From assembly GCA_050010255.1 (NCBI GenBank), contig JBEKLJ010000018.1:1-25008 (forward strand): DNA of 25,008 nt, given 5' to 3'. The stretch's first letter is position 1; each line of letters starts with the position of its first letter. The position numbers and the translations under genes were made by a program. Source of the DNA: JBEKLJ01 sp050010255 (GTDB lineage: Bacteria; Acidobacteriota; Terriglobia; Bryobacterales; Bryobacteraceae). Shown in pieces: positions 1 through 7,732 of this stretch. The notes below the pieces were generated by a model, which saw only the letters and a list, made by a program, of their open reading frames with translations, did no database searches and was not told the origin of the DNA.

Positions 1-107
1 AGCGAAAGGCCTCCGCGCCATGCGTGCGTGAGCATCCGGCTGCTGCATCCGGCCTCGTAGTTAGTGCTTTCCATCGACCTCAGCGCATCCAAGAGTAGCC
101 GGCTTCG

Positions 108-1574
108 TTACCCGGCGGGTCCGGCTCCGGGGGCCACGGCACGCCGGAAATGGAGTGAGCTGAGCCAGGCGGTCGCGAGAACGACGTCCGCGCACACGCA
201 CAAATCGAACAGCAGATTGAACAGGAACAGGTGCTTTACCAGTTCATACTGTCCGCACGCGGCCTCGGTTACCAGTAACTGCTCGATCGCCATCAGTACA
301 ACCACAAGATGGAGAACTATCACCGCTCTAAGATGGCGGGAGCCGGTCTTGACGTACACCGCAAGCGCCGCCATGGCATTGCCCATGAAGAAAGCGCCCA
401 CAAACCACGCTGATCTAGGCGCCGCGGATTCCCTCAGCTTGCTCCAGAGCTGGAACGTTTGGCTTTGCGCTCGCGGCGCGAGACCGCGCGACTTTTCAAA
501 ATTCCCCAGGTATGAGGGACGCAGCGAGAAAGCGGCTTGCGCAGCCCTCTGAGCCACTCCCGCCAGCCGCGATGGATGGCCCAGGTAGAATCGAGCGAGC
601 TTGGCGGTGTTGATCCGGTTGAAAAACGCGGCTTCAAACTCGGGTTCTTCCACCGGAATGCCCGCGCTGAAGATGTTCGTGCCCTTGTACTTCTCCAGGT
701 CCGGATTAAGGCCCAGGCCTCGCAAGTCCTCTCGCGGCGTTGGAGAATACTTGAGCAGCTCGAAGAACACCGAGTTATACAGGTAGTACTTCACGAGCCA
801 CCTCGGTGCGCTCCAGTGGTGCGCGACCGAGACAAGACACAGCGCCACTGACGAGACAACCAGCACACGCCTGCGGCCGCCGCCAGTCAGGCGGCTGTAG
901 GCGATCCAGAATCCGTAGCCGGCAAGCGGGATGCCCAAAAGGCTGTTTTGCGGCTTGGCGCTCAGAAACAGCAGCGAGGCCGCCAGCCAGGCGGCTACTC
1001 TTGCCAGGGAGGCGGGCTCTTTCGCCAGGTGGATCGCCGCCGCCAGCGCTAGGAACAGAAATACGAAAGATCCCGGTTCGCTGTAAAGCGAGTTGAAGTA
1101 GGCGACGTAACCGACGTCGCAAAACACTAGCACCAGAAGAAGCGACACGACGACTCGCGTCGCCAGATCGAGGCTCGCACTCAACCGCAGCAACAGCCAC
1201 ACGGCCAAAAGAAACAGCGCAACGTGAAGCGCTCCCAGAACACGCACGTCGAACAGCCCGGTCTTCGATCCCAGGCGATTCATCGCCATTGCGCACAGAA
1301 CCAACACGTTTTCCGAGGTCGGGACGAGAGCGTCCCACTCGTCCGAGGATTCGAACTTATACGTGGGGACGAAATAGTTGAAGTGGCGGTCTTCGCGATT
1401 GCTGGTCGTGTACTCGAGGCCGACCGCTCCCATGATTCTGGAGAAGTCGCCGTTATCCGCCAGCCCGATCGTTGGCGGGATGAACAACTGATAGACCAGG
1501 ATCGCGGCGATGATCGCGATCGTGGTTGCCTCAAGGTGCCCCAGGCGCTTCCCATCGCCGCGGCTGAATGGCAT
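108..1574 (-). CDS. Polytopic membrane protein, possible glycan-assembly transferase
   Basis: Integral membrane protein of 488 residues with about nine to eleven hydrophobic segments, beginning with a TM helix near residues 15-35. It is followed by an exported-looking loop containing ADNGDFSR and FNYFVP, then YFNSLYSEP after further helices. A conserved acidic loop after the first TM plus an FNS-YSEP-type loop recalls polytopic GT-C-like glycosyltransferases and the WsfD-type 'glycan biosynthesis hexose transferase' group; this match is from memory and tentative. The frame stays open to 1754, but I chose the ATG at 1572-1574 because the upstream residues are polar and un-membrane-like and a promoter-like pair lies at 1599-1627. 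No clear Shine-Dalgarno is seen. The stop is TAA at 108-110. It stands apart from the AKR-like gene upstream, with a 289-base gap. Function and substrate are unknown. Confidence 0.7.
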   Translation of the reverse strand: MPFSRGDGKRLGHLEATTIAIIAAILVYQLFIPPTIGLADNGDFSRIMGAVGLEYTTSNREDRHFNYFVPTYKFESSDEWDALVPTSENVLVLCAMAMNRLGSKTGLFDVRVLGALHVALFLLAVWLLLRLSASLDLATRVVVSLLLVLVFCDVGYVAYFNSLYSEPGSFVFLFLALAAAIHLAKEPASLARVAAWLAASLLFLSAKPQNSLLGIPLAGYGFWIAYSRLTGGGRRRVLVVSSVALCLVSVAHHWSAPRWLVKYYLYNSVFFELLKYSPTPREDLRGLGLNPDLEKYKGTNIFSAGIPVEEPEFEAAFFNRINTAKLARFYLGHPSRLAGVAQRAAQAAFSLRPSYLGNFEKSRGLAPRAQSQTFQLWSKLRESAAPRSAWFVGAFFMGNAMAALAVYVKTGSRHLRAVIVLHLVVVLMAIEQLLVTEAACGQYELVKHLFLFNLLFDLCVCADVVLATAWLSSLHFRRAVAPGAGPAG

Positions 1575-1598
1575 TCGAGGACTCACGGTCGAAGACAG

Positions 1599-1627
1599 AG
1601 TGTAGCGCACCCCCCGAGACCGATCAA
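1599..1627 (-). promoter_or_regulatory. Putative sigma70-type promoter of the membrane protein gene
   Basis: Read on the minus strand there is TTGATC (1622-1627), a 17-base spacer, then TACACT (1599-1604). Each hexamer matches 4 of 6 consensus bases. The predicted transcript start lies about 18 bases before the ATG at 1574. Apart from this, the 1575-1863 gap holds no gene, tRNA or obvious terminator. Confidence 0.35.
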
Positions 1628-1863
1628 AGCGAGCCACGCCTTCCTCAAGTGCCGCCCCGCCGGTTCTGGCCGGATAGTCGCCCACCCGGAAGTCGGAGGC
1701 GGGCGCATCGGTTTGGGGGCAGGTTCGGCCGGACAGGTCTCCGCAAGTCGGCACTGCGCCCGGAAACAGCGCCCCAGCGGAATACCCCCCAACGACGCCC
1801 CGATCCTCACGGCTCTCGGAATCCGGCTTCGTGCGGCCGATCCAGGCGTGCCCGCCCCGCCCG

Positions 1864-2688
1864 CTATTTTCCGTACACGGCGCGGCCCACCCGGCGCATC
1901 CAGTCCAGTTCGTCGGCAGTCATCGGGCCGCGGCGGAGCGCTGCGAGGCCCTCGTCAACGTGCTCGGCGGTGGACGGGCCGGTGAGACAGACGTCGACGT
2001 CCGGCTGGGCCAGGACGAAGCGGTAGCAGTCGGCGGCGGTCGGCGTCCGCTCGCCCTTCGGGATCCTCCCCCCGGCGAACCACTGCCTCCAGTTCGAGAC
2101 GCCCCGTTCGCTCGAGGTCAACTGCCCCCAGCTCGTCGCCGTAAAGGAGACCAGCCCGGGCCGGTCGCCGGCCGGCAGGTGCGGGAAGATGTCGCGCTCC
2201 GCGCCAACGTGCACGGCGTTGTAGCGGAAGTGCACGACGTCGAAGTCGGAGCCGCGCGCGATTTCCGGAACCAGCGTACGCTTGTGCGTGGATACCGCCA
2301 GGCGACGCACCAGCCCGCGGCGCTGCGCCTCGCGGGCGGCGTCCAGGATCCGCGGCGGGACCGGCTTCTGCCACATCCCCAGCAGCAGCAGATCGGCGTG
2401 GTCATAGCCGACGGCGCGCAGAGCGCGCTCCAGGCTCCCTCCAACCAGGGCCGCCATCCGCGAATACGACTGGATGACCAGCATCATGCGGTCGCGCTGC
2501 CCGGCCAGGTTGCGGAGCGCCTGCGCGAACGGCTTGGTGCGCACGCTGCCCCAGTACAAGTAGTTCACTCCCTGCTCGAAAGCGCGCTCGACTGCGCCCG
2601 TGGGTACGCCGTAACCCGCGGCCATCCCGAGACGCCCGACCTCCCGGCCGGTGCGCCCCAGCGTGGCGCGCTCGAAGGAAAGCTGCAT
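1864..2688 (-). CDS. Aldo/keto reductase-fold protein with degenerate catalytic tetrad
   Basis: Protein of 274 residues resembling the aldo/keto reductase (AKR) TIM barrel: N-terminal TLGRTGREVGRLGMA, a GVNYLYWGS strand (40-48), the helix SLERALRAVGYDHADLLLL (85-103), and a C-terminal DVCLTGPSTAEHVDE stretch matching the usual NADP-binding end. The start is the ATG at 2686-2688, set by a GGAGGTG Shine-Dalgarno (2697-2703) eight bases upstream; a longer in-frame start at 2778 lacks such support. AKRs normally carry Asp, Tyr, Lys and His; here the aligned places appear to be Tyr45, Arg50, Gln73/Ser74 and Gly104. The fold is well supported, but oxidoreductase activity is doubtful. It is divergent from the toxin-antitoxin pair, with 223 bases between the two starts. 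Confidence 0.85.
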   Translation of the reverse strand: MQLSFERATLGRTGREVGRLGMAAGYGVPTGAVERAFEQGVNYLYWGSVRTKPFAQALRNLAGQRDRMMLVIQSYSRMAALVGGSLERALRAVGYDHADLLLLGMWQKPVPPRILDAAREAQRRGLVRRLAVSTHKRTLVPEIARGSDFDVVHFRYNAVHVGAERDIFPHLPAGDRPGLVSFTATSWGQLTSSERGVSNWRQWFAGGRIPKGERTPTAADCYRFVLAQPDVDVCLTGPSTAEHVDEGLAALRRGPMTADELDWMRRVGRAVYGK

Positions 2689-2876
2689 TGGAATCCCACC
2701 TCCGTGCGATGCCGTCCGGTAGGCACGCAGACCGTCCAGGTCCCGTCGGATTCGCGCACCGGCAGGCTGGCCGTCCAAACAATGCTAGCGGGTTTGCGGT
2801 CGAAAGTGTCGGGCGAGCGCGGCGCTGGTCTCCGTGGCCATCTCGAAGGAAGCCGGCCGCCGGGCAAATGGCAGGC

Positions 2877-2905
2877 TTGCAGAGCGGTATAACTAGGGTT
2901 ATACT
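2877..2905 (+). promoter_or_regulatory. Promoter and palindromic operator of the toxin-antitoxin operon
   Basis: TTGCAG (2877-2882) and TATACT (2900-2905, 5 of 6 bases of the -10 consensus) are 17 bases apart. A perfect 7-base inverted repeat, GTATAAC (2887-2893) and GTTATAC (2898-2904), separated by TAGG, covers the -10 element. Ribbon-helix-helix antitoxins usually repress their own operons through such palindromes, so this is probably the autoregulatory site. The predicted transcript start falls at about 2911-2913, on or beside the GTG start codon. Confidence 0.6.
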
Positions 2906-2911
2906 GAAACC

Positions 2912-3148
2912 GTGAAGACAGCAGTATCCCTTCCTGACGACCTGTTCCGGTTGGCCGACGCCACCGCCAGCAGGCTCCGCGTCTCCCGAAGCCGGCTGTA
3001 CGCCAAGGCGATCGCCGAGTTCGTGGGGCGCACCGAGTCTGACAGCGTCACCGCGCGACTCGATGAGATCTACTCAGGCCAGCGCGCCAGAGTGGAGCCC
3101 GCTCTCCACCGCGCGCAAATCGGATCGCTCGACAAGGACTCCTGGTGA
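2912..3148 (+). CDS. Ribbon-helix-helix antitoxin (MazE-like)
   Basis: Small protein of 78 residues whose N-terminus, MKTAVSLPDDLFRLAD, is a typical ribbon-helix-helix beta strand followed by the first helix; a second helix, SRSRLYAKAIAEFVGR, follows. These proteins bind operator DNA as dimers, and the acidic, flexible C-terminal half usually wraps and neutralises the toxin. The start is the GTG at 2912; no Shine-Dalgarno precedes it, only the promoter and palindrome. The stop TGA (3146-3148) overlaps the GTG start of the toxin gene in a GTGA junction, the usual arrangement for coupled translation of a type II toxin-antitoxin pair. Confidence 0.85.
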   Translation: MKTAVSLPDDLFRLADATASRLRVSRSRLYAKAIAEFVGRTESDSVTARLDEIYSGQRARVEPALHRAQIGSLDKDSW

Positions 3149-3501
3149 GCGCCGGGACGGGCGTTCAACGCGGTGAGATCTGGTGGGCGGACCTGCCCGC
3201 GCCTCGCCGTTCCGAGCCCGGCTTCCGGCGCCCCGTGCTGGTCATCCAAGCCGATTCCTTCAACCGCAGCCGTATCCAGACCGTGATCGTTGCGGCGATC
3301 ACCACCAACCTCCGGCTTCGAGCGGCTCCGGGCAACGTCTTCCTTCCCGCGCGGGCCTCCGGAGTTCCCCGGGATTCCGTGGTCAACGTCTCCCAGTTGT
3401 TGACCCTCGACCGTGGGTTCCTCACCGAACGCGCCAGCGCCCTCCCCGCGCGCCTGCAAGCCTCGGTGGACGCCGGCCTGCGTCTCGCACTGGAGTTGTA
3501 G
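3145..3501 (+). CDS. MazF/PemK-family endoribonuclease toxin
   Basis: Protein of 118 residues with the MazF/PemK barrel signature: RGEIWWADL near the N-terminus, then RRPVLVIQADSFN, TVIVAAITTN, and VNVSQLLTLDR. MazF toxins are sequence-specific mRNA interferases that halt growth when the antitoxin is degraded. The GTG start at 3145 overlaps the antitoxin stop by four bases. The usual catalytic Arg of the RRPVL segment and the Thr of the ITTN segment are present, so the toxin looks intact. The C-terminus is close to hpnE, which converges from the right 18 bases away; no terminator is seen between them. Confidence 0.9.
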   Translation: MSAGTGVQRGEIWWADLPAPRRSEPGFRRPVLVIQADSFNRSRIQTVIVAAITTNLRLRAAPGNVFLPARASGVPRDSVVNVSQLLTLDRGFLTERASALPARLQASVDAGLRLALEL

Positions 3502-3519
3502 TCTCACTGTGACGGCGGT

Positions 3520-4824
3520 TCAGGCCTCACGCAGGAATTGTTGCGCCTTCCCCGCCGCCTTGGTCAGCGCTTCGGCCGCCAGGTAGCCGCTGCGCACCGC
3601 GCCTTCCATGGTTGCGGGCCAGCCGGTGCGGGTCCAGTCGCCGGCCAGGAAGAGGTTCGACACGGCGGTCCGCGCCGGGGGCCGGAAAGCCTCCATCCCC
3701 GGCCGCGCTGAAAACGTCGCGCGCAGCTCCTTTACCACGTGCGACTTCTCGAGCTTCGCCTCGCCGGCGCGCGGGAAGAACTCGGCCAGCTCGCGCACGG
3801 CCAGATCGACCACCTCCTGCCGCAGCATCTCGGCCAGGCTGCGCGCAGCGCTCACCACCACCTGCACATACCGCCCGTCGCCCTTGTTGAACGCCCACTG
3901 GACGGTGCGGTCGAGCAGCGCGGCGTAGGGGAGGTCCATCACCGTCCGGTCAAACCAGAGGTGAATGCCCGCGATCGGCGAATGCTCGAACGCGCTCACG
4001 TCGAGCCCCAGCTCGGGCACGAGCGCCGGAACGCGCTCGAACGGCAGCGCGCAAACGAAATAGTCAGCCTTCTGCGAAGAGCCTTCCGCGACGGCCGCGC
4101 GGACCCAGCGGTTCTCGACCAGCAACCGCTCGACCGGCGCCCGCAAATGCACCCGCACGCGCGGCAGGCGGCCCGCCGCCTCGTACAGCTCCGCCAGGGG
4201 CACGGAGGAAAGGCCCATCCGGCCGGACTCTTTGTCGCCGAGGAACCCGAGCGAAAGCACCTGGAACCCGTGCCGCGCCGCCATGCGGTCCAGGTCCTCG
4301 TTGACCGCGCTCACCAGCACCTGCCGCCAGAAGCGCTCGATGGCCCGCGGCGTCTGCCGCTTCTCCCGCAACCAGTCGAGCATGGTGATGCGGTCGAGAT
4401 CATCGCGCGCTTCGCGCTCGCGCCGGATGGCCGTCACCCCGCGCGCGATGGCGAGCTTGTCCGCCAGGCTCAGGAAGTGCAGCCGCACGAACGCCCCGGC
4501 CAGAGCCAGCGGCCCTCGCGCCCCCCCGGCGCGCAGCACGGAAACGCGCCCGCCCGGCTCGATGAAGTAGAACTCGTCGTGGAAGCGGATGCGGTCCCGC
4601 ACGCCCAGGCGCGCGTAGAAATCCAGCAGGTTCACAAAGCAGCCCAGCAGCACGTGCTGGCAGTTGTCGATCGCGGGGCCGCCTTCGGGGAGCTGGTAGG
4701 AGCTGGCGCGCCCGCCTAGAAATCCGCGGGCTTCGAACAGATCGATATCGAAGCCGGCTTCGCCCAGCGCGGCCGCCGCCGCAAGGCCCGCCAGGCCGCC
4801 GCCGATGACGATGACGCCGCTCAT
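3520..4824 (-). CDS. hpnE: Hydroxysqualene dehydroxylase / squalene-associated FAD-dependent desaturase HpnE
   Basis: FAD amine-oxidase/desaturase-type protein of 434 residues. The N-terminus has the Rossmann fingerprint GGGLAGLAAA with an acidic residue (Glu31) ending the second strand. IDNCQHVLLG and NLLDFYARLGV are the signature blocks of HpnE, which removes the hydroxyl of hydroxysqualene to give squalene on the HpnCDE route to hopanoids. The C-terminus contains the second FAD-binding stretch, NLFLAGDWTRTGWPATMEGA. The start ATG (4822-4824) overlaps the stop of trpEG in an ATGA junction; the frame remains open to 5178 only because it runs antisense-free through trpEG in another frame. Neither hpnC nor hpnD is in the window, so the squalene genes are split in this genome or lie elsewhere. 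Confidence 0.9.
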   Translation of the reverse strand: MSGVIVIGGGLAGLAAAAALGEAGFDIDLFEARGFLGGRASSYQLPEGGPAIDNCQHVLLGCFVNLLDFYARLGVRDRIRFHDEFYFIEPGGRVSVLRAGGARGPLALAGAFVRLHFLSLADKLAIARGVTAIRREREARDDLDRITMLDWLREKRQTPRAIERFWRQVLVSAVNEDLDRMAARHGFQVLSLGFLGDKESGRMGLSSVPLAELYEAAGRLPRVRVHLRAPVERLLVENRWVRAAVAEGSSQKADYFVCALPFERVPALVPELGLDVSAFEHSPIAGIHLWFDRTVMDLPYAALLDRTVQWAFNKGDGRYVQVVVSAARSLAEMLRQEVVDLAVRELAEFFPRAGEAKLEKSHVVKELRATFSARPGMEAFRPPARTAVSNLFLAGDWTRTGWPATMEGAVRSGYLAAEALTKAAGKAQQFLREA

Positions 4825-6971
4825 CGCCGCGCCCGGCCGTACAGCCGGACGACGTTCTCCATCAGGCGCAGCCCGCAGTTGCCTTCCAGGGTCAGCATCG
4901 ACTCGGGATGGAACTGCACCGCCTCCATCGGCAGCTCGCGGTGCCGCACGCCCATGATCACGCCGTCCTCGGTCTGGGCCGTCACCTCCAGGCACGCCGG
5001 GAAGGTCTCCTTCCGGGCGAACAGCGAGTGGTAACGGCCGACGGTGAACCGCTCCGGCAGCCCCTCGAAAACGCCCTGGCCCTGGTGCACCACCGTGGAG
5101 GGCTTGCCGTGCATCGGGTAGTCCAGCACGCCCAGCGTGCCGCCGAAGGCTTCCACCATGCCTTGCAGCCCCAGGCACACCCCGAACACCGCAATGCCCG
5201 CCCGCGCCGCGAACCGCACCAGGTCCGGCACGCCGAAATCGTCCGGCCGCCCCGGGCCCGGCGACACCAGGACGAGCGACGGCGCCAGCTTCCCGATCAG
5301 CTCCAGCGGAAAGCCCGCGCGGTAAGTCACCACCTCGGCGCCCGTCTGCCGGGCGTAGTTGGCCAGCGTGTGGATGAAGCAGTCGTCGTTATCCACCAGC
5401 AGCAGCCGCACGCCGGCGCCGGTCTGCGAAAGCGCGAACGCCACTTCCGTCCGCGCGGACGGCGGCCCTTGGAGCGCACGGAAGAAGCCGGTGGCTTTCA
5501 GCCGGGTCTCCTCCTCCTCCATCGCTGGCACCGAGTCGTAGAGAATCGTCGCCCCCACCGGGTAGGAGGCGACGCCGTCTCGCAGGTGAATCGTCCGGAT
5601 CAGGATGCCCGTATTGATGTCGCCGCTGAGCGACAACATGCCGATGGCGCCGCCGTACCAGCCGCGCGCGTCCCTCTCGATGTCCTCGATGGCCTGCGCC
5701 GCGGCTTTCTTCGGCGCTCCCATCACCGTCACCGCCCACATGTGGCTCAGGAAGGCATCCAGCGCGTCGAAGCCGGGCTTGATCGTGCCCTCGACGTGAT
5801 CCACGGTGTGGAACAACCCGGCGTAGGATTCGATCAGACGCCGGCCGAGCACGCGCACCGAGCCGGGCACGCAGACGCGCGACTTGTCGTTGCGGTCCAC
5901 GTCCGTGCACATCGTCAGCTCGGACTCTTCCTTGCAGGAGTTGAGCAGCTCGCGGATGCTCTGGGCGTCGCGAATCGGGTCGCCCGTGCGCCGCGCCGTG
6001 CCGGAGATCGGGCAGGTCTCCACACGGTCGCCTTCGGTGCGCACGAACATCTCCACCGAAGCTCCGATCAACTGCTCCTCGCCGAACTGGAGGAAGAACT
6101 CGTAGGGGCTGGGGCTGTGGAGCTGCATGCTTTGGAACAGCTCCGAAGCCGGGCCGGAATACGGCGTGCGGAACGTCCGCCGCAGCACCACCTCGTAGTA
6201 GTCCCCGCGCCGCATGCCCTCGCGCACCCGCTCGACGTTCGCCATGTACTCCTCGGCGCTGACATCCGAAACCGGTTCTGCTGTCTCGCCCTTCGGTTCC
6301 GGCTTCGGCACCGGCTCGCCGGAGCGCTCCAGCGCCAGGGTCGAGAGGCCCTCCCAGGAGAAGTCGTACTCGTAGCGCTCGATCCGCTCCTTCAGGCGGT
6401 CCATGTAGTAGATGTCGTCGCAGAGGAACAACCGCAGATCGCGCGTGCCGCTGCGCGGCAGCCGCAGACGGATGGGGTCGAACTGGAACAGCAGGTCGTA
6501 GCCGAAGGCGCCCACCAGCTTCAGGCGCGTGTCCTTCGCGCTCCGGAATTCCTCGATCAGCGCCCGCAGCACGGAAAACGCCGAGGGCTGCTTGGAGCGC
6601 TCCTCCTCGGGAAACAGCGGCGGCAGCGGCTTCAGGCACCCTTCGAGCGCGCCGCCGGCCAGCTCCAGCGATTCCCAGTGCGGATGCCGCGCCAGCACCT
6701 GGTAGAGCATCCGGTTGAGCACCTCGCCCCGCACGTTCAGCGGCCGGAACGTCAGTTGCCGGCCGCGGCCCGAGATCTCCAGTAGCGGCCGCACCGAGGC
6801 GACGTCCCAGCGCGAATAGCGGCCCGGATACTCGTAGCCGGAGGAGAGATAGAAGCCGCGGTACGAATCCAGTTCCCGCAGTAAGTGTCTCAGGCCATTC
6901 TTAAACGGGACCGAGGACACGCTGCGAGTGACGGCGATGCCGCTGCGAGTGGTGTGACTGGACTGGTGCAT
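4821..6971 (-). CDS. trpEG: Fused anthranilate synthase, components I and II (TrpEG)
   Basis: 716-residue fusion of the chorismate-binding TrpE part (about 1-515) and a class I glutamine amidotransferase TrpG part (about 525-716). It makes anthranilate from chorismate and glutamine, the first committed step to tryptophan. TrpE marks include CPISGTARR, DVDRNDKSRV, MGAPKKAAAQ and RGWYGGAIG; the amidotransferase triad is Cys599 (GVCLGLQ), His688 and Glu690 (FHPES). The N-terminal block YEYPGRYSRWD is typical of the fused form known in Rhizobium-type bacteria. PhzE-like and PabAB-like alternatives are less likely given that block. The start is ATG at 6969-6971, with only a weak AGGCAG upstream. 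Its stop overlaps hpnE. No leader peptide with Trp codons was recognised in the 74 bases upstream. Confidence 0.93.
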   Translation of the reverse strand: MHQSSHTTRSGIAVTRSVSSVPFKNGLRHLLRELDSYRGFYLSSGYEYPGRYSRWDVASVRPLLEISGRGRQLTFRPLNVRGEVLNRMLYQVLARHPHWESLELAGGALEGCLKPLPPLFPEEERSKQPSAFSVLRALIEEFRSAKDTRLKLVGAFGYDLLFQFDPIRLRLPRSGTRDLRLFLCDDIYYMDRLKERIERYEYDFSWEGLSTLALERSGEPVPKPEPKGETAEPVSDVSAEEYMANVERVREGMRRGDYYEVVLRRTFRTPYSGPASELFQSMQLHSPSPYEFFLQFGEEQLIGASVEMFVRTEGDRVETCPISGTARRTGDPIRDAQSIRELLNSCKEESELTMCTDVDRNDKSRVCVPGSVRVLGRRLIESYAGLFHTVDHVEGTIKPGFDALDAFLSHMWAVTVMGAPKKAAAQAIEDIERDARGWYGGAIGMLSLSGDINTGILIRTIHLRDGVASYPVGATILYDSVPAMEEEETRLKATGFFRALQGPPSARTEVAFALSQTGAGVRLLLVDNDDCFIHTLANYARQTGAEVVTYRAGFPLELIGKLAPSLVLVSPGPGRPDDFGVPDLVRFAARAGIAVFGVCLGLQGMVEAFGGTLGVLDYPMHGKPSTVVHQGQGVFEGLPERFTVGRYHSLFARKETFPACLEVTAQTEDGVIMGVRHRELPMEAVQFHPESMLTLEGNCGLRLMENVVRLYGRARR

Positions 6972-7045
6972 ACGGCTGCCTGTGGAAATTCAGGATAGCA
7001 CGCGATCCGCGTGGGACCTCCGCCGGCAAGCCGCCCGGGGGCGCC

Positions 7046-7663
7046 TCAGCCGTGGAACGTGCCGACCACAATCAGCGCGATCGGGCGGTCGCCAATCGTC
7101 GAATAGAACACCCAGTCCTCGCCCTCTTGCTTCAGGGCCGCCGGCCCGGTCTCGTCCGGTCTCCAAATGTTCAGGGCCGCCGGGTGCTGCGTCCCCGAGG
7201 CCTTGCGGCTCATCTCGACAAGCTGCTGGAAGTTCGGCGTGGCGTTCAGGTCGCTGTCGCCCGAGGCGGGCGCCAGCAGCAGGAAATCGCGCGTGGGCGC
7301 GATGCCCTGGTGCGCTCCGTCCACGGGATAAAAGCTCAGGCGCATAGTGTAAACGCCAGGCTTGAGCGGCTGCCCGCGCCGGTCCGCGCCCTGGACCGGG
7401 AACCGGATCACGCCCAGCAGCGCGCCGTGCGGGATGTCGGTGAAGGATACGTTCTGCTCCGAGTTGGGCGCCTTGGGCGCGCTGGTGCGGAGCCAGACCT
7501 CGCACACGACGCCCTGCGGACCGGCGATCCTCGCCCCCTCCTTCTGCAATGCCTCGCGGATAGCCGGCGCGACCTCCGATGGCGGCGCGCCCGCCGGCTC
7601 CATCCTGTACTGGGCGAACGCCGTCACCGCCACCAGGCACACCGATGACACCAACTTGTTCAT
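7046..7663 (-). CDS. Secreted protein of unknown function
   Basis: Protein of 205 residues beginning MNKLVSSVCLVAVTAFAQ, a short Sec-type signal peptide with cleavage probable after AFA. The mature part contains a GALLGVIRFP stretch, LKPGVYTMRLSFYP and a C-terminal GDRPIALIVVGTFHG. The 'PGVYTMR' block is reminiscent of DUF2911-like periplasmic beta proteins, but the resemblance is weak and I do not assign a family. The start is firm: an AGAGGAG Shine-Dalgarno lies seven to nine bases upstream of the ATG at 7663. It sits between a secreted DUF4380-like gene and trpEG, all on the same strand with gaps of 69 and 74 bases, so it may be co-transcribed with them. Confidence 0.75.
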   Translation of the reverse strand: MNKLVSSVCLVAVTAFAQYRMEPAGAPPSEVAPAIREALQKEGARIAGPQGVVCEVWLRTSAPKAPNSEQNVSFTDIPHGALLGVIRFPVQGADRRGQPLKPGVYTMRLSFYPVDGAHQGIAPTRDFLLLAPASGDSDLNATPNFQQLVEMSRKASGTQHPAALNIWRPDETGPAALKQEGEDWVFYSTIGDRPIALIVVGTFHG

Positions 7664-7732
7664 TTCAGCTCCTCTGGCTGTGTTTCACCACCGGCAGGCG
7701 CACACGCCGCCGCCTCCGAGTCTCGGTTGCTC

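Noticed and set aside
2689..2886. Small open frames in the gap between the AKR-like gene and the antitoxin promoter
   Set aside because: Residues are Arg/Pro-rich and no family or ribosome-binding site supports a gene; only the AKR Shine-Dalgarno and the divergent promoter are visible.
4825..5178. 118-codon upstream extension of the hpnE frame
   Set aside because: This lies inside trpEG in another frame and its residues do not resemble any domain; the ATG at 4824 starts the FAD fingerprint and overlaps the trpEG stop.
4908..6785. 625-residue open frame antisense to trpEG
   Set aside because: His-, Arg- and Ala-rich shadow of a certain gene with no domain, and no ribosome-binding site worth noting.
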